Part shown: one piece after another, positions 35,667-44,890 of the stretch
How the letters are laid out: each line of letters opens with the position of its first letter
Position numbering within the stretch: the stretch's first letter is position 1
Assembly: GCF_020524485.1 (NCBI RefSeq)
Contig: NZ_JAIVLF010000005.1
Coordinates: forward strand, 62,001-126,000
Length of the DNA: 64,000 nucleotides
Direction: 5' to 3'
From: Novosphingobium profundi
Lineage (GTDB): Bacteria; Pseudomonadota; Alphaproteobacteria; Sphingomonadales; Sphingomonadaceae
The notes under the pieces: model-generated
Seen by the model: the letters and a program-made list of their open reading frames with translations, nothing else
Databases searched by the model: none
What the model was told of the DNA's origin: nothing
Translations under genes and position numbers: made by a program

Positions 35667-37898
35667 CTAACGATCCGGGGACATCGATGAGGGCATGGGC
35701 GGGATGAGGTCCTTCAGGGACATCTCGCCTTTGCGTCCATGCCACCATCCATGCATCCCCTGCCCTTGGGCGACATTGCGCACCGCGCCGCGCGACAGAT
35801 CGACACTCAGGCCTCCCGTCTGGCTGAGCGTTCCCCGGTCAGCCTTGAACCAGCGCGGTCGGCATGCCCGCGGCAGCCAGCGATCCGAGATAACGATGTC
35901 AGCCCGGTCGCAGGCGGCGGCCAGTTCCCTCTCGGGTACGATGTCCCGGCTCCTTGACAACAGGACATTGGCTGCGCGCTCCCGCACCTGCAACGTGATC
36001 GAACAGAAATCGGCATTGCAGCGCGCGCTCGGATGATCGGGAAGGTAGATCGCCTCCCCACGCAGCCCCGCATTTTCCTGAAAATTGTCGCGCACGTAAT
36101 CGCTGCGCGTGTCGCGCAGCAGCAGCAGCCTTGGCGCATCACGCCCGGCCGTCCGCTCCACGACGCCTACGTTGCGGCCATCCCCGGCGATCAGCAGATC
36201 AGGCGGCGACTGATTATAAAGGATAAGAGAGCCCACAAGGCAGGGAAGAACACCCAGCAGGCGCACCTTTCCGACCAACAGCGCCAACCAGAAACCTCCG
36301 ACAAGGAACAGCGTGAAGGCCGCCTCGCCCATGCCCGGCACCAGCGTCACCGCCCCCGGCTGCGCCGAGACCCAGTGCGCCAGTCCCAGCACCGCATTGA
36401 TGGTCCATCCCACAAGGCCCCAGAGCGGCCCGCCAAGGGACACGACATCGGCTGCCAAGGCCAGGACCACCCCGGGCATGATTACGAAGGTCGTCAACGG
36501 GATTGCCACGAGATTGGCCAATGAACCGTAGAGCCCGGCCTTGTGAAAGTGGAACAGCGCAATCGGCATCAGGGCAAGCTCGATCACCAGCCCGGTCAGC
36601 ATGAGCATGCCGAACCAGCGCAGGCCGCGCATCCAAGGGGATTCTTCACGCGGACCTAGGAAATTGCGCACGGGCGCGCAGGACGACAGGGCCACGATGG
36701 CGAGGACAGCGGCAAAGCTCATCTGGAAGCTCGGCCCCACCACGGCTTCAGGCCATAGAAGCATCACGGCGAATGCCGCCATTGCCAGGATGCGCAAGGA
36801 CAACGCCTCACGGCCCAGTGCCAGAGCACCAAGCACGAGCAGCGCCGCGATACACGAACGAACCGTTGGGACCTGCCCGCCAGTCAGCAGTGTATATCCA
36901 ATCCCCCCCAGCGCCGCGAGCCCGGAGGCCAGTATCGGCAGACGAACCCGCAGGGCCAAGGCGGGCCACAAGGCGAGCGCCCGAACGGACAGGACATAGA
37001 TCAGGCCGATGACGGCCGTCACGTGAAGCCCGCTTATGGCCAACAGGTGCGCCAGGCCGGAATCGCGCATGGCCTGCGCATCGTCTGCCTTGATGCCTCC
37101 CCGATCCCCGGTGACGAGCGCCACGGCAATGCCATTCGCCCGCTCATCAACCTGCTCGCGGACATGCCCGGCCAGTCGGCGCCGAAAGCGTGCCAACGGC
37201 GCTTCCCCTCCTGCCGCTGGCTCCAGGACGGTGACGGGCTTCAGAATCGTTCCTGAACCGGCAAGTCCGGCGAACCAGGCCGTTCTTGCAAAATTATAAC
37301 CACCCGGAAGCAGCGGCGCGGCCGGCGGCATGATCCGCGCCTCGAACTGGATGAGACTGCCCTCACCGATCTCCGCCGGTCGGACAGATTCGCCATCGGA
37401 CAGCTCATCCGGCAGGTTGAGGCGGATCTTGAGAGCCCGCCCGCTTGCCGGATCGCGCGTGGCAACCACCAACCGGCGCCGCGATTGGGCCGATTGTGGC
37501 TCCACCGCGAGCACCCTCCCGGTGAAGGCTCCATACAAAGGCCGCTCGATGGGAGGTGTCCCCACCATCATGGAGCGCCCCCAGATCAGGACGCAGCCCC
37601 CGGCGACCATCAGGGGCACCCAAAAAAAAGCTTGCGAGACAGTTTGAAACGCACCACATCGCCGCCAGCAAACTCGGGTCGCCAAGCTTGCTGCACAGCA
37701 CAACGCAATGAGGCCTGCCCATTGGGACGGCTTCGGAAGCGCAAACCATGCCGCGATGCCGGTCCCGAAAGCCACGGAAAGCCAGGGGACACGATCGCGA
37801 CACGATTGCGAAAGAAATCCTTCGATTGCCGCCAAAGCACTCGACAAGTTGCGTTCGCTGTTCCATTGCCGACCCCGCAATGCAGCGTCTCCGGACAT
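35667..37898 (-). CDS. comEC: ComEC/Rec2 family DNA-uptake membrane protein
   Basis: About 743 residues. N-terminal helices and OB-like DUF4131 region, then the competence domain ([53 protein letters not shown]), further helices, and a C-terminal beta-lactamase-fold remnant without an HxHxDH motif. It forms the inner-membrane DNA channel for transformation. The start is uncertain: the ATG at 37898 gives normal length, the ATG at 37946 would overlap the gltX promoter region more. It converges on lexA and is divergent from gltX. Confidence 0.9.
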   Translation of the reverse strand: MSGDAALRGRQWNSERNLSSALAAIEGFLSQSCRDRVPWLSVAFGTGIAAWFALPKPSQWAGLIALCCAASLATRVCWRRCGAFQTVSQAFFWVPLMVAGGCVLIWGRSMMVGTPPIERPLYGAFTGRVLAVEPQSAQSRRRLVVATRDPASGRALKIRLNLPDELSDGESVRPAEIGEGSLIQFEARIMPPAAPLLPGGYNFARTAWFAGLAGSGTILKPVTVLEPAAGGEAPLARFRRRLAGHVREQVDERANGIAVALVTGDRGGIKADDAQAMRDSGLAHLLAISGLHVTAVIGLIYVLSVRALALWPALALRVRLPILASGLAALGGIGYTLLTGGQVPTVRSCIAALLVLGALALGREALSLRILAMAAFAVMLLWPEAVVGPSFQMSFAAVLAIVALSSCAPVRNFLGPREESPWMRGLRWFGMLMLTGLVIELALMPIALFHFHKAGLYGSLANLVAIPLTTFVIMPGVVLALAADVVSLGGPLWGLVGWTINAVLGLAHWVSAQPGAVTLVPGMGEAAFTLFLVGGFWLALLVGKVRLLGVLPCLVGSLILYNQSPPDLLIAGDGRNVGVVERTAGRDAPRLLLLRDTRSDYVRDNFQENAGLRGEAIYLPDHPSARCNADFCSITLQVRERAANVLLSRSRDIVPERELAAACDRADIVISDRWLPRACRPRWFKADRGTLSQTGGLSVDLSRGAVRNVAQGQGMHGWWHGRKGEMSLKDLIPPMPSSMSPDR

Positions 37899-37974
37899 GA
37901 TGTCCGGGCCCACAATTTTACCGGGTCGGGTGACCTCGATCGCCATGCCCGGAATAGGACAGAAGGTGATTGGA

Positions 37975-39444
37975 ATGGCAAGTGGAAGTGCAACGAGCGG
38001 ATCGAGCGGCACCAAGGCCGTCGTTACGCGCTTTGCTCCCTCGCCGACCGGCTTTCTGCATATCGGCGGTGCCCGCACCGCGTTGTTCAACTGGCTCTTT
38101 GCCCGCCACCATGGTGGCAAGTACCTCCTGCGCGTTGAGGACACCGACCGTGCCCGCTCGACCGACGCGGCGATCGAGGCCATCTTCGACGGCCTGTCCT
38201 GGCTGGGGCTGAACGGTGATGAGGAGCCCGTCTTCCAGTTCGCCCGTTCCGAGCGTCACGCCGAAGTCGCCGCGAAACTGCTGGAGGCAGGCCAGGCCTA
38301 TCGCTGCTATCTGACCAGCGAGCAGCTCGCCGAACGCCGACAGAAGGCACAGGACGAACGTCGTCCTTTCCGCCTCGACAGCGAGTGGCGCGACGCCGAC
38401 GCTTCGCAGTGGCCCGACAATCAACCCTACGTGGTGCGCGTCAAGGCCCCGCGCGAGGGTGAGACCACTATCGACGACCAGGTGCAGGGTCCGATCACGG
38501 TCCAGAACCGTGAGCTCGACGATTTCGTCATACTGCGCTCGGACGGTACGCCGACCTACATGCTGGCCGTGGTTGTCGACGACCGCGACATGGGCGTGAC
38601 CCACGTCATTCGCGGCGATGATCATATCAACAACGCGTTTCGCCAGCTGGTGATCCTGCGCGCGATGAACGCGATCGAGGGAGGCTGGGAAGACCCGGTC
38701 TACGCCCACATTCCGCTCATTCACGGCGCCGATGGTGCCAAGCTTTCCAAGCGCCACGGTGCGCTCGGTGTCGATGCCTATCGCGACGAGATGGGCCTCC
38801 TGCCCGATGCGGTCTTCAACTACCTGTTGCGCCTCGGTTGGGGCCACGGCGATGAGGAAATCATCAGCCGCGAGCAGGCTGTCGAATGGTTCGACATCAC
38901 CAATGTCAACAAGGGCGCCTCGCGGTTCGACCTCGCGAAGCTGCAAAATCTCAACGGTCACTACCTGCGCGAAGCGAGCGACGAATATCTCGCCGATCTC
39001 GTTCTGCCGCGGCTTGTCGCTGCCGGATACCCGGACGCCGACAAGGCCCTGCTGGCGCGCGCCATGGCCGAACTGAAGGTCCGTGCGAAGGACCTCAACG
39101 ATCTTGCAGAAGGCGCTGTTTTCCTTTTTGCCAAACGTCCTCTCACTATGACCGAGAAGGCGCAGAAGCTCCTGACCGACGAGGCGCGCGAGCGCCTGGC
39201 CGCGATCCACGAGCGTCTGAGCGGGGAGCCCGAATGGACCCTTGAGGCTTTGGAAGCCAACCTGAAGGCAATGGCCGCAGAGCTCGAACTGGGCCTCGGC
39301 AAGCTCGCACAACCCCTGCGGGCGGCCCTGACGGGTCAGACAACGTCGCCAGGGATTTTTGACGTATTGGTACTTCTTGGCCGGGACGAAAGTCTCGCGC
39401 GCATCGCTGCGCAGGCCGGGGAGCATACCGAGACACAAGCATAA
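37975..39444 (+). CDS. gltX: glutamate--tRNA ligase
   Basis: A 489-residue class I synthetase with [23 protein letters not shown] (HIGH region), [10 protein letters not shown], and KLSKRHG (KMSKS equivalent). The ATG at 37975 follows AAGGTGATTGGA. It charges tRNA-Glu, supplying protein synthesis and haem precursors. Divergent from comEC with starts about 76 bases apart; gltA follows after 13 bases, a conserved sphingomonad pairing. Confidence 0.96.
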   Translation: MASGSATSGSSGTKAVVTRFAPSPTGFLHIGGARTALFNWLFARHHGGKYLLRVEDTDRARSTDAAIEAIFDGLSWLGLNGDEEPVFQFARSERHAEVAAKLLEAGQAYRCYLTSEQLAERRQKAQDERRPFRLDSEWRDADASQWPDNQPYVVRVKAPREGETTIDDQVQGPITVQNRELDDFVILRSDGTPTYMLAVVVDDRDMGVTHVIRGDDHINNAFRQLVILRAMNAIEGGWEDPVYAHIPLIHGADGAKLSKRHGALGVDAYRDEMGLLPDAVFNYLLRLGWGHGDEEIISREQAVEWFDITNVNKGASRFDLAKLQNLNGHYLREASDEYLADLVLPRLVAAGYPDADKALLARAMAELKVRAKDLNDLAEGAVFLFAKRPLTMTEKAQKLLTDEARERLAAIHERLSGEPEWTLEALEANLKAMAAELELGLGKLAQPLRAALTGQTTSPGIFDVLVLLGRDESLARIAAQAGEHTETQA

Positions 39445-39457
39445 GGAGTAAGAACTG

Positions 39458-40741
39458 GTGGGTGATCAGGTTAAACTGAGCGCGGACGGCGCGGATTTGG
39501 AATACCCCGTCCTCAAGGGCAGCGTGGGCCCGGAAGTCATCGACATCCGCAAGCTCTACGGCCAGACCGGTAAGTTCACCTTCGACCCCGGCTTCACGTC
39601 GACGGCAAGCTGCGAATCCGCGCTGACCTACATCGACGGTGGCGAGGGCGTCCTGCTGCACCGCGGCTACCCGATCGGCCAGCTCGCCGAGAGCTCCTCG
39701 TTCATGGAAGTCAGCTACCTGCTGCTGAACGGCGAACTGCCGAGCCAGGACGAGCTCTCGAACTTCGAGTACACGATCAGCCGTCACACGATGATCCACG
39801 AGCAGCTGCGTCACTTCTACCAGGGCTTCCGCCGTGACGCGCACCCGATGGCTATCATGTGCGGCATCGTCGGCGCCCTGTCGGCGTTCTACCACGACTC
39901 GACCGACATCACCGACCCCGAGCAGCGCAAGATCGCCAGCCATCGCCTGATCGCGAAGATGCCGACGATCGCGGCGGCTGCCTACAAGTACTCGGTCGGT
40001 CAGCCGATGCTCTACCCGGACAACAACCTGTCCTACACGGGCAACTTCCTGCGCATGACCTTCGGCGTTCCCGCCGAGGAATACGAAGTGATCCCCGCCG
40101 TCGAGAAGGCGATGGACCGCATCTTCATCCTGCACGCCGACCACGAGCAGAACGCGTCGACCTCGACCGTGCGTCTCGCCGGTTCGTCGGGCGCCAACCC
40201 GTTCGCGTGCATCGCGGCCGGTATCGCCTGCCTGTGGGGCCCTGCCCATGGCGGCGCGAACGAAGCGTGCCTCAACATGCTCCGTGAAATCGGCACCCCC
40301 GACCGCATTCCGCACTACATCGAACGCGCCAAGGACAAGAACGACCCGTTCCGTCTCATGGGCTTCGGTCACCGCGTGTACAAGAACTACGACCCGCGTG
40401 CGACGGTCATGCAGTCGACCGTGCGCGAAGTCTTCGAAGCACTCAACGTTCAGGACCCGCTCTTCGAGACCGCCATGCGCCTCGAGGAAATCGCCCTCAA
40501 CGACCCGTACTTCATCGAGAAGAAGCTCTTCCCGAATGTCGACTTCTACTCGGGCGTCGTGCTTTCGGCGATCGGCTTCCCGACCGACATGTTCACCGTG
40601 CTCTTCGCCCTTGCCCGCACCGTGGGCTGGGTTGCGCAGTGGAACGAAATGATCTCGGATCCCGGCCAGCGCATCGGCCGTCCGCGTCAGCTCTACACCG
40701 GCCCGACGCAGCGCGACTACGTGCCGCTCAGCCAGCGTTGA
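39458..40741 (+). CDS. gltA: citrate synthase
   Basis: A 427-residue type II (hexameric, NADH-sensitive class) citrate synthase. Catalytic residues are visible in [11 protein letters not shown] (His), [14 protein letters not shown] (His) and VDFYSG (Asp). First step of the tricarboxylic acid cycle. GTG start after ATAAGGAGTAAGAACTG. A terminator follows at 40775. Confidence 0.97.
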   Translation: MGDQVKLSADGADLEYPVLKGSVGPEVIDIRKLYGQTGKFTFDPGFTSTASCESALTYIDGGEGVLLHRGYPIGQLAESSSFMEVSYLLLNGELPSQDELSNFEYTISRHTMIHEQLRHFYQGFRRDAHPMAIMCGIVGALSAFYHDSTDITDPEQRKIASHRLIAKMPTIAAAAYKYSVGQPMLYPDNNLSYTGNFLRMTFGVPAEEYEVIPAVEKAMDRIFILHADHEQNASTSTVRLAGSSGANPFACIAAGIACLWGPAHGGANEACLNMLREIGTPDRIPHYIERAKDKNDPFRLMGFGHRVYKNYDPRATVMQSTVREVFEALNVQDPLFETAMRLEEIALNDPYFIEKKLFPNVDFYSGVVLSAIGFPTDMFTVLFALARTVGWVAQWNEMISDPGQRIGRPRQLYTGPTQRDYVPLSQR

Positions 40742-40774
40742 GCAGACGGTCAGGATCTGACCATCTGAACGAAG

Positions 40775-40802
40775 AGGCCTCCGCGAAAGCGGGGGCCTTT
40801 TT
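40775..40802 (+). terminator. intrinsic terminator after gltA
   Basis: AGGCC-t-CCGC, loop GAAA, GCGG-g-GGCCT followed by TTTTT. A strong stem with GNRA-type loop, 34 bases after the gltA stop. Confidence 0.9.
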
Positions 40803-40870
40803 CGTTGGCTTCATGTCTTTTGTGGAAGAGCGCGCAGATCCGCTCAGCGCCACCTCGTGCGGCAGCGCCG

Positions 40871-42253
40871 TCAGGGCGCGTCCGGATCTGCGGGCACGGT
40901 CAGAATGAAGCGCGCCCCCCGCCCCGGTTCGCTCTCGACCGTGAGATCGCCGCCCATCGCCCGGGCGAGGCGGCGTGAGATAAACAGGCCAAGGCCCGAT
41001 CCACCATCGCCCACGCGCCCGAGACGCTCGAACTTGTCGAATACGCGCGCCTGCTGCTCGGGCGAGATACCTGGCCCCTCGTCGGCCACTATAACCCGTG
41101 CGTTCGCCCCCTCGCCTTCCAGACGTATCCAAATCTGCGAACCTTCCGGGGAATAGCGGATCGCATTGCCGATGAGGTTCAGAAGAACCTGAAGAACCCG
41201 CCGAAATTCCGCGATGGCCGGCAATGTCTCGCCGGGCTCGGGTGCGATCAGCGCGATACTCTTTTCCCGGGCCCGCACATTGAGGATGCCCGCCGCCTGG
41301 CGCGAGACTTCGCCTAGGTCAATCTGATCGGGCGCGGTCTGGAAATCGCGGGACTCGACAACTTCCAGGTCCGAAAGATCGTCGAGCAGGTCGAGCAGAA
41401 GCTGCCCGGCGCTCGAAATTTCACTGGCATAGCCCGCATAGGCATCGGGCAAGGGGCCGGCCATGCGCGTGCGAATGGTTTCGGCATTGGCAATGATACG
41501 GGCGATGGGCTGGCGCAGAACCGGGGCCAGTTCCTGCCCGACCAACCCCCGCCGATTGCTCGGCAGCGCCGCGCCTCCCACCGAAGCCGCTGCCGTGGGA
41601 GCCGGAACATCCGAAAGCAGCAGGAGTTCGAAGCCCGCCGGATCAAAGCCCGGCTGCATCGCGGGGAGCAGGCGCACCTGAAACGGGCGCGAGGAGGCTG
41701 GCACGATCACCCGGCTGCCATCGAGCAGCCGCCAGTGCAGCGGTTGATGGTGGGTGACATTTTCGGGGGGCAGGAAATCAGTCCAGAGCCGTCCAATGCC
41801 GTTTTCCATGGCCGCGGCAAGCTCGCGCAATTCCGCGCTTTCCGTCTCCACAGCAAGAATACGCTGCCCCGCGTCCAGGCGCGCGGTCAGCTCGGCCAGG
41901 TGGCGGTCGGTCGCGGCTCGCCGTGCCTCGCTCGCCGTGGAATCCTCGGCAGGCTGGGGGGCGCTGCGCCAATTGCGAATTCGGATCTCGCAGCCCTGCC
42001 CACCGTCGCGCGGTTCGGCTTCCACCCAGGCCGTGACGACCTCTCCGCCATCATGCGCGGACACGGCGCGGGCGAGCCGAAAGCCATAGCGCCTGGCCTT
42101 ACGCACCAGTTCCATCAATTCGGGAACGGCGATGGGCCCCGGCAGCTGTCCGCCGCAACGAAGGTGCAAACCAGCCAGCGGCTCATCAGCGCTCAGCAGG
42201 CAATCCTGGGCATCGCTTTGCCCGCGCGCGAGGATGGTCCCGTCAGAACGCAT
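40871..42253 (-). CDS. histidine-kinase-like protein lacking the phospho-acceptor His
   Basis: 460 residues, no membrane helix seen. An N-terminal PAS-like or unknown region is followed by a helical segment, then a DHp-like helix ELAPVLRQPIARII at 241-254, where Pro244 stands in the position of the His in H-E-L-R-T-P. The ATPase domain is intact: N box LNLIGNAIRYSPEG (Asn363), G1 DEGPGI (Asp391), F box FDKFERL, G2 GSGLGLFI (418-425). It may bind ATP and regulate or dimerise rather than relay phosphate. The start at 42253 overlaps the upstream gene by 11 bases. Last gene of a four-gene cluster. Confidence 0.8.
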   Translation of the reverse strand: MRSDGTILARGQSDAQDCLLSADEPLAGLHLRCGGQLPGPIAVPELMELVRKARRYGFRLARAVSAHDGGEVVTAWVEAEPRDGGQGCEIRIRNWRSAPQPAEDSTASEARRAATDRHLAELTARLDAGQRILAVETESAELRELAAAMENGIGRLWTDFLPPENVTHHQPLHWRLLDGSRVIVPASSRPFQVRLLPAMQPGFDPAGFELLLLSDVPAPTAAASVGGAALPSNRRGLVGQELAPVLRQPIARIIANAETIRTRMAGPLPDAYAGYASEISSAGQLLLDLLDDLSDLEVVESRDFQTAPDQIDLGEVSRQAAGILNVRAREKSIALIAPEPGETLPAIAEFRRVLQVLLNLIGNAIRYSPEGSQIWIRLEGEGANARVIVADEGPGISPEQQARVFDKFERLGRVGDGGSGLGLFISRRLARAMGGDLTVESEPGRGARFILTVPADPDAP

Positions 42254-43214
42254 CGGCGCGCGCCCCAACCGAATTGAGAATGGCCGCCGCGCGATCCGCA
42301 CCGATGCTGCCAAAGCCTTCGGGAAGCAGGACATCGGGATGCAGGGCCAGAAACTCCTGCTCGATTGCCCCGGTTTTCAGCCCGGCGGCCCGAAGCGAGA
42401 GGGCCAGTCGCGCCATCTGCCCCTCGTGTGTCGAGAAGATAACGTGATCGCGCTCCTGTCCCGAGGCGATACCAAGGGCACTCAGGAAAAGGGCCAGTCC
42501 CGCGCTGCAGACGGACAGGGCCGCGTGCGCACCCCCGCCCAGGGCCAGGATCAGCTGCGCGGCCAGCCCGATACGGGACGCCCCTTCATCGAAGCGCGCC
42601 CGCACTTCAGCAGCCGCCCGCTCGCAGTCCGCAGTCCAGCGCGGATTCTCCCCGTCCAGCTGGACCAGGGTCATCAATGTGGCATGAAGAAGCTCGCCCG
42701 GAAGTTCGGTAAGCGGCAATCGCATGCGCCGCTGCGCCTGCCCCCACCGCGCCTGCGCGGCGAGGAAGCGCATGGCCGTGTCTTGAGTTTCCGGGTCGTT
42801 CGAGGAGATCAGGGCCTGAAGCAGGGGCGGTACGACGGGGTCGAGAGCATGGCGTGCCTGGAGGCGTTCGGTCAGCTGCCATTCGAGCGCGAGCCCGTGC
42901 AGGTGCGTAAGCAACTGCGGATTATCGATGAGAGCCTGCCCCAGAAGGGCCGTCTGCGATCCGTCATCCGCCAGCGCGTCAGGATCGCTTCGGCAGGACG
43001 TGAGCGCAGCCATGAGCTGGCCCGCCAGATCTCCCACCATGCCGCGAACACGTGCAAGGATCTCATCGCTGAAAACCGAGTTATCCTGGGCACTTATGAG
43101 GTGCCTGAGAATGGGCAACATCGTTTGCGCCGAGGCATCGCCTCGCGCAAGTTCCTCACCCATCATGCTTTCCAGCTGACGGGCCCCATCCCTGAAGGCT
43201 GCCTGGTCGTTCAT
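42243..43214 (-). CDS. helical protein, possibly DUF2336-like, unknown function
   Basis: 323 residues, almost entirely alpha-helical and Leu/Ala-rich, with repeated short helical units (LLGQALIDNPQLLTHLHGLAL, PPLLQALISSNDPETQDTAMRFLA) that suggest a solenoid. No membrane segment or catalytic motif seen. Length and style recall DUF2336 proteins of alphaproteobacteria, often encoded near signalling genes, but this is not certain. It overlaps the kinase-like gene downstream by 11 bases. Confidence 0.7.
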   Translation of the reverse strand: MNDQAAFRDGARQLESMMGEELARGDASAQTMLPILRHLISAQDNSVFSDEILARVRGMVGDLAGQLMAALTSCRSDPDALADDGSQTALLGQALIDNPQLLTHLHGLALEWQLTERLQARHALDPVVPPLLQALISSNDPETQDTAMRFLAAQARWGQAQRRMRLPLTELPGELLHATLMTLVQLDGENPRWTADCERAAAEVRARFDEGASRIGLAAQLILALGGGAHAALSVCSAGLALFLSALGIASGQERDHVIFSTHEGQMARLALSLRAAGLKTGAIEQEFLALHPDVLLPEGFGSIGADRAAAILNSVGARADAF

Positions 43215-43249
43215 GCCATGTGCCTAAACCGGCCTTGGTTAAATCGAGG

Positions 43250-44461
43250 TTATACTCCCGTCCGTTTTGCCAGGACAAGTTCGGCCACGAGAATAGACAG
43301 GGCAAGGACCTGGACGACGCCGAGAACCTGTCCAAAGGTCGCGCCCAGGGCGAGGAGCAAGGCCAGCACGGCACGGTCACTGATGAGAGCACCGGCCCAT
43401 CCCCCCAGGATCCGTGGCGCCAGAGAAATGACGAGGAAAAGCGACAGCGGCGCATAGAGCCAGTGCAGGACGTCTTGGCCCGGCAGACGCTCGGCCGCAA
43501 GCAGAACGAGACCGGCCAAGACAACATCGACCAGCCAGACCATCGCGTCCGCCCGCTCGATCGCCGGAACAGCTTCGCCCAGCGGCCTGCGCTCGGCGGC
43601 CCGCACCTTGCGCCCGCCCTCGATGATTATCCAGGCCAGTCCGGCCACGAAAAAGCCCGCTCCCGGCAAGCCGAACCATCCCAGCAGGCCACCCAGTGCG
43701 AGAAGGACCAGCGCCGCTGCACTGACGACGTTGCTCGCACGGCCGACCTGAAGCAACGTCGCTCCGAACGCGACCGCACCATACTGGGCCAGGAGCCTGC
43801 CCGGAGACTGTCCGCGACTGGCCGTAAAATGCCGGTGCAGCCACTCCTCCTCCAGGCCGATCGCATCGGCTTCACAGGTGACAAGCCGCCAGTTCGCACC
43901 TCCGCACACAGCGGCCGGCACATCGCGCATGGGCGTACCGGCTTGCAGGGCAAGGCGCGTCAGGATCGAGATCGTATCACTTTCCTCGGGCACTTCGCGC
44001 AATCTTTCCACTACGCCTCCCGGCAATCGCATCAGCCCCGCGGCGCAACGATTGAGGTCGATCCGTTCGTATCCGGCGGTCCGGGCGCCTTCGACAGGCT
44101 GCACCAGAACGCAGCTGCGAATGTCATCCAGAAGCGGGAGAGCCACGTCCGGATCAACGAACAAGCCGTCGGTGATGACGAACAGTTCGTCGGCTTCCCC
44201 TACCTGGGCGGGTACGTCATGCGGCCCGGAAACGATCCTGAACTGCACGCCTGCATCCTGGGCAGCGCGCTCCAGATCCTGGACCTCCGACGAACCGCCT
44301 GCAGCAAGGCACACGATGCGATGGCACTTCAAGGCAAGAACAAGGCCAAGCTGGTGCCTCGCCAGACTTGCTCCAGCCACCCGCAGACCGGCGCGCGGCG
44401 GGGTCTGGCCGGCACCGGTTGGCTCCGTCATCGATAACAAGGCTATGCGCAGAACACTCAC
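43250..44461 (-). CDS. nucleotidyltransferase-like protein with C-terminal membrane domain
   Basis: 403 residues. The first 210 resemble a GT-A/nucleotidyltransferase fold: RVAGASLARHQLGLVLALKCHRIVCLA, then DELFVITDGLFVDPD, where a metal-binding Asp pair would be expected. After SRGQSPGRLLAQYG come five or six membrane helices. The order recalls enzymes joining a nucleotidyltransferase to a CDP-alcohol phosphotransferase, but the DG...AR...G..D..D motif of the latter is absent. GTG 44461 is the first start; ATG 44431 is an alternative. No firm function. Confidence 0.7.
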   Translation of the reverse strand: MSVLRIALLSMTEPTGAGQTPPRAGLRVAGASLARHQLGLVLALKCHRIVCLAAGGSSEVQDLERAAQDAGVQFRIVSGPHDVPAQVGEADELFVITDGLFVDPDVALPLLDDIRSCVLVQPVEGARTAGYERIDLNRCAAGLMRLPGGVVERLREVPEESDTISILTRLALQAGTPMRDVPAAVCGGANWRLVTCEADAIGLEEEWLHRHFTASRGQSPGRLLAQYGAVAFGATLLQVGRASNVVSAAALVLLALGGLLGWFGLPGAGFFVAGLAWIIIEGGRKVRAAERRPLGEAVPAIERADAMVWLVDVVLAGLVLLAAERLPGQDVLHWLYAPLSLFLVISLAPRILGGWAGALISDRAVLALLLALGATFGQVLGVVQVLALSILVAELVLAKRTGV

Positions 44462-44518
44462 TCCACCGAGGGCGTCCTTCTAGGCCCGGTACCGCCCGGT
44501 GCCAAGCGTCAGGCGGCA

Positions 44519-44821
44519 TTACGAATCGGGAAAACGCTGCAAATAGTCACGTAGACGCCGCAGGACCGCTGGCTCACCCGGAGCTGCATCCAGCGCCTCG
44601 AGCGCCAGAACGTGCAGCTCACCGGAATGAAAACTTGCAGCAAGCCCCTGCAAACGGGTTGCCGCGAGCGTCCAATTCCCGTCGCACCGGGACCGCGCCA
44701 GGAGATCCACCTGACGCGATACACTTTCTCGATAGGACTGGCGCAACTGTGCCAGCAGCTCAGGATCCCCTCCCGCCGCCGCTGCGAACGTTGCTTCCAA
44801 GGCTCCTGTCTCATACTCCAT
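44519..44821 (-). CDS. Hpt-like protein lacking the phospho-acceptor His
   Basis: 100 residues forming a helical bundle in the Hpt order: GDPELLAQLRQSYRESV, then WTLAATRLQGLAASFHSGEL. Hpt domains read A-H-x-L-K-G-S-A at this point; here it is A-T-R-L-Q-G-L-A, with Thr55 in place of the His. It is first of the four-gene minus-strand cluster that also has a His-less kinase. Divergent from the coiled-coil gene, with 69 bases between starts. The assignment rests on pattern alone. Confidence 0.7.
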   Translation of the reverse strand: MEYETGALEATFAAAAGGDPELLAQLRQSYRESVSRQVDLLARSRCDGNWTLAATRLQGLAASFHSGELHVLALEALDAAPGEPAVLRRLRDYLQRFPDS

Positions 44822-44890
44822 ATCCCCAGATTACCGAACCAAGTCTTAATCCGGGGTTTCCTGAGCCCCCCGGCGTGGTATCGTAGAGCG

